A stretch of DNA of 11,668 bases from Pseudomonadota bacterium (GTDB lineage: Bacteria; Pseudomonadota; Gammaproteobacteria; Xanthomonadales; Xanthomonadaceae). The position numbers were made by a program, and so were the translations under genes. Positions 1 to 6,374 of the stretch are shown one piece after another. The stretch's first letter is position 1. Every line of letters starts with the position of its first letter. Under the pieces are notes generated by a model. That model had not been told where the DNA came from. It made no database searches and was given only the letters and a program-made list of their open reading frames with translations. Location of the stretch: positions 1-11,668 of the forward strand of contig JAFADB010000119.1 of NCBI GenBank assembly GCA_023425225.1, written 5' to 3'.

Positions 1-898
1 GCGGCTGCGGCGGCTCGGGCAGCGGGCGCTGGCCGAGATTGTCGAGCAGGTCGATCTCGATGGTGCGCACCAGCGCGTCCAGCGGCAGGTCGTTGGGCTC
101 GGTGCCGAACGGGTCCTCCATTTCCTCGCCCAGCTGGTCCAGGCCGAAGAAGGCATAGGCCAGCACCGTGGACACCACCGGCGTGGCCCAGCCCAGGGTG
201 TTGACCAGGCCGAACGGCAGCAGCACGCAGAACAGCCAGGCGCAGCGGTGCAGCAGCAGGGTGTAGGCGAACGGCAGCGGCGTGGCGCGGATGCGCTCGC
301 AGGCGGCCTGGATGCCGGACATCGCGGTCAGCCGGCCCTCCAGCAGGCCGTACAGGTAGGGATCGAGCCGGCCCTGGCGCAGCGGCACCGCCAGCGCCTC
401 GGCGATCATGCCCAGCAGCTGGTCGGGCGTATTGGCGCGTTCCTGCAGCAGCGGCCGTTCGGCCTCGTCCAGCCATGGCGCCGCGGCCTTGCGCGCGTCC
501 TCCCCGCGCAACCGCGCGGCCAGCGCCGCGGCGAAGCCGGTGGCCAGGTGCAGCACGCGGGTGCGCAGCGCGGGCTCGTCCGGCAACAGCGCACGGCACT
601 CGCGCGCCAGGCTGCGCGACTCGACGATCAGCCGTCCCCACTGCTTGCGCCCTTCCCACCAGCGCTCGTGGCAGGCGCTGTTGCGGAAGCTCAGGAAGAT
701 CGACAGCACCAGGCCGAGCAGGGTGAACGGCGCCACCGAAAGCCGCTCGATGCCGCGCGGATGCCACAGCTCGGCGAACGCGGAGACCGCGATGGCCAGC
801 ACGGTGATCGCCAGCACCTTGGGGGCGACGGCGGGAACGATGGAACCACGCAGGATGTACAGCAGCTGCCAGCCGTGCGGACGCGGGCGGATGATCAT
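1..898 (-). CDS. Bestrophin-family membrane protein (YneE-like), C-terminus cut by window edge
   Basis: Probable inner-membrane anion channel of the bacterial bestrophin family. About 299 residues are visible and the family is usually near 300, so only a few C-terminal residues should be missing. The protein begins MIIRPRPHGWQLLYILRGS. Hydrophobic segments lie at about residues 20-45 and 54-72. The second ends in SFRNS and is followed by an ERWWEGR motif typical of the family. Further signature stretches are TPLPFAYTLLLHR (about 205-217), a hydrophobic pair of helices after it, and EDPFG..NDLPL (261-273). The ATG at 898 is chosen because it gives the usual family N-terminus; the upstream ATG is out of frame and there is no clear Shine-Dalgarno. 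It is transcribed divergently from the GFA gene. The family assignment is firm; ion selectivity cannot be read from the sequence. Confidence 0.9.
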   Translation of the reverse strand, partial: MIIRPRPHGWQLLYILRGSIVPAVAPKVLAITVLAIAVSAFAELWHPRGIERLSVAPFTLLGLVLSIFLSFRNSACHERWWEGRKQWGRLIVESRSLARECRALLPDEPALRTRVLHLATGFAAALAARLRGEDARKAAAPWLDEAERPLLQERANTPDQLLGMIAEALAVPLRQGRLDPYLYGLLEGRLTAMSGIQAACERIRATPLPFAYTLLLHRCAWLFCVLLPFGLVNTLGWATPVVSTVLAYAFFGLDQLGEEMEDPFGTEPNDLPLDALVRTIEIDLLDNLGQRPLPEPPQP

Positions 899-1064
899 CG
901 GGGACGGGCCACGGCACGCGGGCGCCGGGCCATGGACGGGGGTGGGGGCGATCATTCTAAGCCGGTGCCGGCGCGATGTCGCAGGCGGCGCATGCCCCTT
1001 CGCCGCTCGCGGGGCGCCGCATCGGGAGCCTATCCTTGCTCCCTCCGCTCCGTCGCCACCGCGC

Positions 1065-1484
1065 ATGCCCTCGTCCGATTTCCACGGCTCCTGCCTCTGC
1101 GGAGACGTCGCCTTCGCGATCTCCGGCCCCGTTCCCGACCTGTACCAGTGCCACTGCTCGCTGTGCCGGAAGGTCACCGGCAGCGCCGCCAACGCCGCCT
1201 TCGTGGTGCCGGCGCGGAACTTCCGCTGGCTGTCCGGGGAAGCCACGCTGCGCAGCTACGTGCGCGCGGGCGGCTACCGGATCGACTTCTGCCCGCGTTG
1301 CGGCAGCCCCTGCCCCAACCCGATGCGGGACGGGACCGGCGTCTGGGTCCCGGCCGGGCTGCTGGACGAGGCCATCGTCAGCCGCGTTGCCGCGCACATC
1401 CACGTCGGCTCGAAGGCCGCCTGGGACGAGATCGGCGGCAGCGCGCCGCGCCACCGCGAGGGATTCGGCAGCGATCCGGCCTGA
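1065..1484 (+). CDS. GFA-family (glutathione-dependent formaldehyde-activating enzyme-like) zinc protein
   Basis: A 139-residue protein of the GFA/Mss4-like fold, normally a small cytosolic zinc-binding protein. The zinc-ligand cysteines are in the expected order: C10-x-C12-G, then C29-H-C31-x2-C34, then C76-x2-C79-G. The N-terminal GSCLCGDVAF and the CHCSLCRK motif are diagnostic. An extra cysteine at 83 is not part of the usual set. The frame stays open well upstream, but the ATG at 1065 puts the GSCLCG motif at the normal distance from the N-terminus; no good Shine-Dalgarno is seen. Its stop lies only 19 bp from the stop of the convergent small membrane protein. The family name comes from one formaldehyde/glutathione enzyme, and most members have no proven substrate, so formaldehyde metabolism should not be assumed. 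Confidence 0.88.
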   Translation: MPSSDFHGSCLCGDVAFAISGPVPDLYQCHCSLCRKVTGSAANAAFVVPARNFRWLSGEATLRSYVRAGGYRIDFCPRCGSPCPNPMRDGTGVWVPAGLLDEAIVSRVAAHIHVGSKAAWDEIGGSAPRHREGFGSDPA

Positions 1485-1503
1485 AGGACGGCGCCCGCCG
1501 CCG

Positions 1504-1752
1504 TCAGACCACGCCGCCGCCCAGGCTCAGCCGGATCACCCCGACCACGATGACGATGGCGTTGAGCAGCAGCCCGGTCTTGGCGCGGCCGCGGTTGGCC
1601 GGCGAGGTGAACAGGATGCCGATGGCGGCGATGATCGCGCCGACCACGGCGAACGGGATCAGGAACCAGTTGCCCCAGCCCAGCAGCGGGATGAAGGCGA
1701 ACACCAGCCAGACCAGGGCGAAGATGCCCCACAGCACGCTGATCAGACCCAT
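1504..1752 (-). CDS. Small hydrophobic membrane protein, unknown function
   Basis: An 82-residue, strongly hydrophobic protein. Predicted membrane segments lie at about residues 4-24, 29-48 and 61-78. A short basic loop, SPANRGRAK (50-58), separates the second and third and would probably face the cytoplasm. The ATG at 1752 is preceded by a G-rich run (GGGGG, about 7 nt spacing) that can serve as a ribosome binding site. The frame stays open further upstream, but that extension is low-complexity and arginine-rich and looks non-coding. It converges on the GFA gene with a 19-bp gap and diverges from the lipoprotein gene. I do not recognise a named family; the real-gene call rests on hydrophobic patterning and a plausible ribosome binding site. 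Confidence 0.75.
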   Translation of the reverse strand: MGLISVLWGIFALVWLVFAFIPLLGWGNWFLIPFAVVGAIIAAIGILFTSPANRGRAKTGLLLNAIVIVVGVIRLSLGGGVV

Positions 1753-1837
1753 CGAAGCACCCCCGGTTGCGTTGGATTGGATTGGAATCGACCGACGATA
1801 GCCGATCCCGGCACAGGCGCAAGCCGGATGAACGGCC

Positions 1838-1881
1838 GGTTCCCTTCCCTCGCTTGCGGGAGAAGGGATAGGTAGGGAACC
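1838..1881. repeat. Nested inverted repeat (hairpin) in divergent gap
   Basis: The outer arms GGTTCCCT (1838-1845) and AGGGAACC (1874-1881) are perfect complements. Nested within, 1842-1853 pairs with 1856-1867 as a 12-bp stem with one mismatch and one G-T pair. The two pairings share bases, so they are alternatives. The core CTCGCTTGCGGGAG resembles short palindromes that I recall scattered between xanthomonad genes. It lies between two divergent genes, so a terminator role is not expected. Confidence 0.6.
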
Positions 1882-1935
1882 CGGATCCTCGTGCAGGGTG
1901 AAGGCGTTCATGCGGCGGTGCCCTCGGCCGCGCCA

Positions 1936-1956
1936 GGTACTGGCGCGTTCAGTACC
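1936..1956. promoter_or_regulatory. Perfect inverted repeat upstream of the lipoprotein gene (possible operator)
   Basis: GGTACTG (1936-1942) and CAGTACC (1950-1956) are perfect 7-bp arms with a 7-nt spacer, ending 42 bp before the lipoprotein ATG. The geometry suits a dimeric regulator, but no -10/-35 pair is clear enough to fix its position relative to a promoter. Confidence 0.35.
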
Positions 1957-1998
1957 CGCGCGGGATGATCGCGACAATCGGCAGGTTGGAGGGGTGTC

Positions 1999-2445
1999 AT
2001 GAAGATCCGTTTGTTCACCATCGCGGTACTGGGGCTGGCCATCGCCGGCTGCGCCAGCACGTCCCGGGTCATGCTCGGCAGCGCGCGGCCGCCGATCGAC
2101 CCGGCACTGGTGCAGGTCTATCCGAACGCGCCGGCCGGATCGGTGGAGATCGCGCAGATCGAGGCCTCCAGCGCGGTCGGCTTCGGCACCCAGGGCCAGA
2201 CCGATGCCGCCGTCGCCCGGCTCAAGCGTGCCGCCGCGCAGCTGGGCGCCAACGGCGTGGTGCTGGTGGGCGTGGGATCGAGCGGGTCGCCGGTGGGCAT
2301 GTCGGTCGGCGCCGGCAGCTATGGCCGCCATACCGCCGGCGGCGTCGGCATCGGCATCCCGACCACGCAGAAGCGTGCCGCCGGCGTGGCCCTGTGGGTG
2401 CCGCCGCAGGCGCAGCAGCCGGCGCAGGAACCGCCGCCGCGCTGA
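1999..2445 (+). CDS. Putative outer-membrane lipoprotein, unknown function
   Basis: A 148-residue exported lipoprotein. A basic start (MKIR) and a hydrophobic stretch lead to the lipobox IAGC, with the lipidated cysteine at 18. The residue after it is Ala, not Asp, so sorting to the outer membrane is likely. The middle (about 30-90) contains alternating strands and an Ala-rich helix ending in LGANGVVLVGVG, loosely like small beta-alpha lipoproteins such as the RcsF or DUF4156 types. That resemblance is weak and I do not assign a family. The stretch from about 90 to 123 is Gly-rich, and the tail is Pro/Gln/Ala-rich and likely disordered. The start is well supported: GGAGGGG at 1988-1994 sits just before the ATG. 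Confidence 0.85.
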   Translation: MKIRLFTIAVLGLAIAGCASTSRVMLGSARPPIDPALVQVYPNAPAGSVEIAQIEASSAVGFGTQGQTDAAVARLKRAAAQLGANGVVLVGVGSSGSPVGMSVGAGSYGRHTAGGVGIGIPTTQKRAAGVALWVPPQAQQPAQEPPPR

Positions 2446-2477
2446 GGATCCGCCCGGCTTGCTCCGCACGAGCGGCA

Positions 2478-2530
2478 CAAGCCGCGATGCGTTCCGGTCC
2501 CATCGCGGGATGCGGGAACATCGCGGCTTG
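2478..2530. terminator. Large hairpin between convergent genes, possible bidirectional terminator
   Basis: CAAGCCGCGATG (2478-2489) and CATCGCGGCTTG (2519-2530) are perfect 12-bp arms. Pairing continues inward (TTCC with GGAA, allowing a bulge) and outward for three pairs after one mismatch. It lies between the stop codons of the lipoprotein and VOC genes, where a shared terminator would be expected. No T-run follows on either strand, so it is not a textbook intrinsic terminator. Confidence 0.5.
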
Positions 2531-2562
2531 CGCCACTCCCACGGGAGAACGCGGGCGGTGTC

Positions 2563-2922
2563 TCAGGCGTCGCCGCGGTGCGACAGGATGTTGAGCAGCG
2601 TGCCCGCCGGATCGCGCACCTGGAAGCGGCGCACGCCCCACGGCTCGTCGGTGAGCGGGTAGATGATGTGGATGCCGGCCTCGCGTGCGCGCTGGTGCGT
2701 GGCGTCCACGTCGTCCACCTCGATGGATATGTTCGGCACGGGCGTGCCCGAGCCGCCCTGGCTGGCCAGGCTCAGCTGCGGCCGGGCACGGGTGTCCGCG
2801 GCCAGCGACAGGATCCAGCCGTGGTCCATCACTTGCTCCAGGCCGAACAGGGTCTCGTAGAACTGGCTGGCGGCGGCGGGATCGGCCACCGCGATGTTGG
2901 GCACGATGCGCAATACGGTCAT
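2563..2922 (-). CDS. VOC (glyoxalase/bleomycin-resistance-like) family protein
   Basis: A 119-residue single-domain vicinal oxygen chelate protein. The N-terminal half starts VLRIVPNIAVADPAAASQFY, the typical first beta-alpha unit (partner strand, then an F-Y helix). The second half contains VPNISIEVDDVDATHQRARE and ends with the family's RRFQVRDPAGTLLNIL strand, whose DPxGxxxN motif is characteristic. Metal ligands cannot be assigned with confidence, so it could be an enzyme, a binding protein or a drug-sequestering protein. Its ATG overlaps the stop of the DUF885 gene as ATGA (2919-2922). GGGAG lies about 7 nt upstream within the end of that gene, so the two are probably translationally coupled. 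Confidence 0.88.
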   Translation of the reverse strand: MTVLRIVPNIAVADPAAASQFYETLFGLEQVMDHGWILSLAADTRARPQLSLASQGGSGTPVPNISIEVDDVDATHQRAREAGIHIIYPLTDEPWGVRRFQVRDPAGTLLNILSHRGDA

Positions 2923-4745
2923 TTGCGGACTCCCTTGTTTGGCGCCTGCTGCGCCGGAATGAACTCCTGCTCCACCGCCTGCGCCAGCTGGTCCGGCGGC
3001 AGCAGGCCCTGGTCGAGCAGGAAGTTGTTGAACGCCAGCCGGTCGAAGCGATCGCCCAGCGCCAGTTCGGTGCGCATGCGCAGCTCGAGGATGCGGGTGT
3101 AGCCGTAGAAGTAGCTGCCGGCCTGGCCGGGCGAGCGCACGGTGTAGCGATCCAGTTCCTGGCGCGCCATCGCCGGCGACAGGCCGACCTGGTCCTCCAG
3201 CACCTGGCGCGCGCGTTCGCGCTCGATCAGACCGAGGTTGAGCATCGGGTCGAGCATGGCGCGGGCCGCGCGCAGCAGGCGGAACTGCAGCGCGATCAGC
3301 TGGCCGTCCAGCGGCTCGAACGGCACCATCTCGGCCTCGGCGTACAGCGCCCAGCCTTCGACGTTGACCGAGTTGAAGGCGAACATGCTGCGCGCCAGCG
3401 ATACCCCGCGCTCGACCATCGCCGCGAACTGCAGGTCGTGGCCGGGACGTCCCTCGTGCGCGCTCAGCGTCCATGCCGCGGCGGCGAAGCCGAAGTCGTC
3501 GTACTGCGCGTCGGCGCCGGCCGCCGGGTTGCCCAGCGGCAGCACGAACTGGCCCTGCTGGCCGGTGTTGCCCACCAGCGGCGCCGGCAGGTAGTGCGGC
3601 GCCGGGCTGGCCGCGCTCTCGGCCGCCGAGCCCAGGCGCATCTGCAACGGGCGGTTGGGAACGTCGACGATGCGCTGGGCGCGGATGATCGGGTCGATGC
3701 GGCCGATGACGTCGCGGTAGTGCGCCTCCAGCTGGTCGTCGGCGATCTTCTCGCGCTTGAGCCCGCGGATCACCTGCAGGTAGTCGTCGCTGGCCGGCAG
3801 GCCCTTCTCGCGCGCCACCAGCGGCGCCAGCTGGCGCATCACCGAGCGCGTCTCCATGAACTCCAGCTGCGCGCGCTGCATGAGCTGCTGCGGATCGATG
3901 TCGATGCCGACCTGCTTGAGGCGGAAGGCGTACAGCTCCGGCGGCAGGCGGGTGTCGCTGCGCGACTTCGGCAGCACCTGCGTGCGGGTCCATTGCGCGT
4001 ACTCGGTCATCTGCCGCTTCAGCGCCGCCAGCGGCTCGGCGGCGCCGTCGATGCGGTACTTGGCGAACAGCTCGCCGATGCCGGTGATGTAGGTGTCCAC
4101 GTTGTCCAGCGACTGCTCGACCTCGATGCGGGTGGGCTGCAGCCGCGACGGATCGGCCAGCGCCTCCTCGTAGCGCTGCCGCGCCAGGGTGGCGATCGCG
4201 GTGCTGCCCGGCGCCAGGCCCAGGTAGCGCTGCAGCCGCTCCAGCGCGCGCGCGCGGCGCTCGGGCGGGGTCTGGTCGGACAGCAGGCCGTTGAGGCCGG
4301 AGAACACCAGCTGCGGCACGTCCACCCATGGCAGCTGCAGGCGCTGGTCCAGCTCGCTGCCCTCGATGTCCTGGTCGGCCGCGCCGATCAGGATCTGCAG
4401 GTCCTGGCGCACGTCCGGGTCGCGCTCGCTCGCCAGCTTGCCCTGCAGCTCGGTCCGCGCCTTGGCCATCGCCGCGCGGAAGCGCTCGGGATACTGCGGG
4501 CCGAGGTCGTACACGCGGTCGTCGTAGCCGGGCACGCCGAAGAAGCTGGCCTGCTCGGGCTGGAACGGCGCCTGCGCCCGCAGCAGGATCTGCGCGTACT
4601 CGTTGCTGCGCGCCACCCAGGCCGGACTTGTGGCGGTCGTGGCGGAGGCGGTCGTGGTGTCGGCCGCCTGGACGGCAGCAAGAGCGGCAGGCGCGCCCAG
4701 CGGCAGGACCAGCAGCAGGGCGACGGCGAGCAGGGTCGGTTTCAT
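2919..4745 (-). CDS. Exported DUF885-family protein, metallopeptidase-like
   Basis: A 608-residue protein with a Sec-type signal peptide (MKPTLLAVALLLVLPLGAPA, then ALA cleavage-like residues near 25-29), so it should act in the periplasm. No lipobox is present. After a short Thr/Ala-rich linker the long helical DUF885 domain fills the rest. Two family signatures are present: HEGRPGH at 430-436, which looks like a zinc-binding motif with two histidines, and EGWALYAE at 463-470, which offers a further acidic ligand. DUF885 proteins are often compared with zinc peptidases, but the substrate is unknown here. The ATG at 4745 is chosen because it starts a clean signal peptide; the upstream in-frame extension runs through repeat DNA and is not credible. 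No Shine-Dalgarno is obvious. It heads a two-gene unit with the VOC gene. Confidence 0.9.
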   Translation of the reverse strand: MKPTLLAVALLLVLPLGAPAALAAVQAADTTTASATTATSPAWVARSNEYAQILLRAQAPFQPEQASFFGVPGYDDRVYDLGPQYPERFRAAMAKARTELQGKLASERDPDVRQDLQILIGAADQDIEGSELDQRLQLPWVDVPQLVFSGLNGLLSDQTPPERRARALERLQRYLGLAPGSTAIATLARQRYEEALADPSRLQPTRIEVEQSLDNVDTYITGIGELFAKYRIDGAAEPLAALKRQMTEYAQWTRTQVLPKSRSDTRLPPELYAFRLKQVGIDIDPQQLMQRAQLEFMETRSVMRQLAPLVAREKGLPASDDYLQVIRGLKREKIADDQLEAHYRDVIGRIDPIIRAQRIVDVPNRPLQMRLGSAAESAASPAPHYLPAPLVGNTGQQGQFVLPLGNPAAGADAQYDDFGFAAAAWTLSAHEGRPGHDLQFAAMVERGVSLARSMFAFNSVNVEGWALYAEAEMVPFEPLDGQLIALQFRLLRAARAMLDPMLNLGLIERERARQVLEDQVGLSPAMARQELDRYTVRSPGQAGSYFYGYTRILELRMRTELALGDRFDRLAFNNFLLDQGLLPPDQLAQAVEQEFIPAQQAPNKGVRK

Positions 4746-4940
4746 GGCGGCACGCACGTTGGAGGGAAGCCGAACCCTACCCGACCACCGCGGCGCGACC
4801 AAGCCGCGCTGCCGCAGATCCGGTTTCGACAGACACATGACGGCATGCGCGACGGTGCAGAGGGCAATGCTGCGTGTCCTCCGGGCCATGAGTTGCGAGG
4901 GCGACCGGATTGCCCAGCAACCCCAACCAGTCCAGGACAG

Positions 4941-5061
4941 CAACGGCACCCCTCCCCAACTGGCCGGCCCACCGGCGTAGCCGGTGGGCGCTGCGCCGAG
5001 CGCGAGCCAGTGGCTCGCAAGCGCTCGTACTCGCCCCCTGCTTCGCAAGGGAGGGGGAAAC
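4941..5061. repeat. Structured dispersed intergenic repeat, copy A
   Basis: It matches the segment 9951-10076, closely at both ends and with a few indels in the middle. It can fold into successive hairpins: CCCACCGG-CGTAG-CCGGTGGG, GCGAGC-CAGTG-GCTCGC, and a C-run/G-run pairing around CTGCTTCGCAAGG. The flanks show weaker similarity, so the true element may extend left to about 4885. I recall similar sequences between genes in Xanthomonas genomes. Confidence 0.8.
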
Positions 5062-5100
5062 AGCGCAGAGCTCCCTGCTTTACGAGGCGTCGAAGGCGGC

Positions 5101-5169
<69 letters not shown>

Positions 5170-5213
5170 GTCGCCAGGCATGAGTGACCGATATATCTCC
5201 AGACCCGTAGGGC

Positions 5214-5233
5214 GCCGCCCATGGATGGGCGGC
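5214..5233. repeat. Short palindrome
   Basis: GCCGCCCAT (5214-5222) and ATGGGCGGC (5225-5233) are perfect 9-bp arms around GG. It belongs to the repeat cluster between ubiT and the DUF885 gene. It could form a hairpin in RNA from either strand; no U-run follows. Confidence 0.6.
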
Positions 5234-5340
5234 CTGCCGTGATCGAGCATGTTCCGACCGAGCCACGGAGGGCGAGTCGGAAAATCCCGATAGCCCATCA
5301 GACGAAGGCTCTTGATCTTGCAGGGAAAGCGTTTTTCTTT

Positions 5341-5380
5341 GGTTCCGTTTCTTTTGGCGCTTATCCAAAAGAAATGAACC
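5341..5380. repeat. AT-rich palindrome downstream of ubiT, possible terminator
   Basis: TTTCTTTTGG (5348-5357) and CCAAAAGAAA (5365-5374) are perfect 10-bp arms with a 7-nt loop. Pairing extends outward to GGTTC and GAACC with a one-base bulge and one mismatch. It lies about 110 bp past the ubiT stop and stands out as AT-rich in a GC-rich region. It could end ubi operon transcription or be a small palindromic repeat element. Confidence 0.6.
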
Positions 5381-5489
5381 CGGCCGCGCAGCGGACGGAA
5401 GCCTTTGCTTCTGATTCCATTGCCAAGCCATCAGTGCCGGAAAAACCCCCGCCACTCACGCCGCTCCCAACGGCAATCGACCGGGCGCA

Positions 5490-6374
5490 CTAGCGATGGC
5501 GCTGGCGATAGGCGCTTCGTGCGCTGTCGGCCAGCAGCGCGGCCCGCTGCAGCACGATGCGCGAGCCTAGCGGCAGCGATTCCCACGGCAGCCGGTCCAG
5601 CAGGTTGCGCAGGGTCAAGCCGAGCTCGACGTCGCCGGTCAGGCGCAGCCGGCGCTGGAAGAACAGGGTGTCGGCGTCCTGCTGGCGGCTGGCCAGCAGC
5701 AGCAGGTCGGTGGCGCTGCCGGCGACCGTGGCCTCGGCCGGCTGCCCCTGCAGCAGGCGCACGCGGCCCTGCGACAGTTCGCAGACCCAGTGCAGCCCCA
5801 GGTCCTCGACACTGATGCCGAGCCGGCGCGACTGCACCGCATCGAACACTCCCTGCTGCAGCGCCGGCGCCAGCGCGCGGTCCAGCGTGGCCTGCAGCGC
5901 GCCGGCCTGCAGCGCGGGCGGCACCAGCCGCAGCAGTTGCCGCCAATAGCGCGGCGGCGGCACCAGGGCCGGCCACAGGGAGGACATCGTGTCCGAGCGC
6001 GTGGTGTCGGAAGGCGTGGCGGAGGAAGCGGACATGGGCAGGGCCGGTATCGAGGCAGGTGGGGAAACGTGCCGGGCCTGCTGCAATGCGCAGGCATCGG
6101 CGATCAGCAGGTCCATCAGCGCCTGCGCGCTGGCGGCCGGCAGCCGCAGCCAGCGCGCCCAGGCCTGGGCACGGGCATGCACCTGGCGTTCGCGCCGTGC
6201 GTCGCGCAGCGGCCGGCCATGCTCGTGCTTGCGCGCGGCGACCTGTGCGACCAGCCGGCGGCGCCCGGCCAGCAGCACCAGCAGGCCATCGTCGACGGCA
6301 TCAATCGCATGCCGCAGCAGCGGCAACGGCGGTGGCGGCGGAAGCAGCGACGACCGGGGCATGGCCGCGCTCAT
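5490..6374 (-). CDS. ubiT: Chorismate mutase (AroQ type) - UbiT (SCP2) fusion protein
   Basis: A 294-residue two-domain protein. Residues 17-99 align without gaps to E. coli AroQ chorismate mutase. R21, R38, K49, D58, R61, E62 and Q98 match its active-site R11, R28, K39, D48, R51, E52 and Q88; only Ser84 differs (A94). A Pro/Ser/Thr-rich linker (about 100-130) leads to an SCP2 lipid-binding domain (131-294). That domain matches UbiT, the accessory factor of O2-independent ubiquinone synthesis, including ASRQQDADTLFFQRRL and GDVELGLTLRNLLD. The start is the ATG overlapping the ubiV stop as ATGA (6371-6374); a second in-frame ATG is at 6362. An internal ATG at 5987 would give UbiT alone but lacks a ribosome binding site. 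Domain calls are firm; catalytic activity is inferred from conserved residues, and the role of the fusion is unknown. Confidence 0.9.
   Translation of the reverse strand: MSAAMPRSSLLPPPPPLPLLRHAIDAVDDGLLVLLAGRRRLVAQVAARKHEHGRPLRDARRERQVHARAQAWARWLRLPAASAQALMDLLIADACALQQARHVSPPASIPALPMSASSATPSDTTRSDTMSSLWPALVPPPRYWRQLLRLVPPALQAGALQATLDRALAPALQQGVFDAVQSRRLGISVEDLGLHWVCELSQGRVRLLQGQPAEATVAGSATDLLLLASRQQDADTLFFQRRLRLTGDVELGLTLRNLLDRLPWESLPLGSRIVLQRAALLADSARSAYRQRHR

Noticed and set aside
986..1023. GC-rich inverted repeat upstream of the GFA gene
   Set aside because: The arms GCGGCGC and GCGCCGC need a three-base bulge to extend and are made only of G and C. In DNA of this composition that is likely chance.
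248..1801. Long plus-strand open frames over the bestrophin gene
   Set aside because: They are low-complexity and arginine-rich and oppose a minus-strand protein with clear bestrophin motifs.
5490..5987. UbiT as a separate gene starting at the internal ATG (5987)
   Set aside because: There is no Shine-Dalgarno before that ATG. The longer frame starts at an ATGA overlap with ubiV and encodes a well-conserved chorismate mutase domain, so the fusion is preferred.
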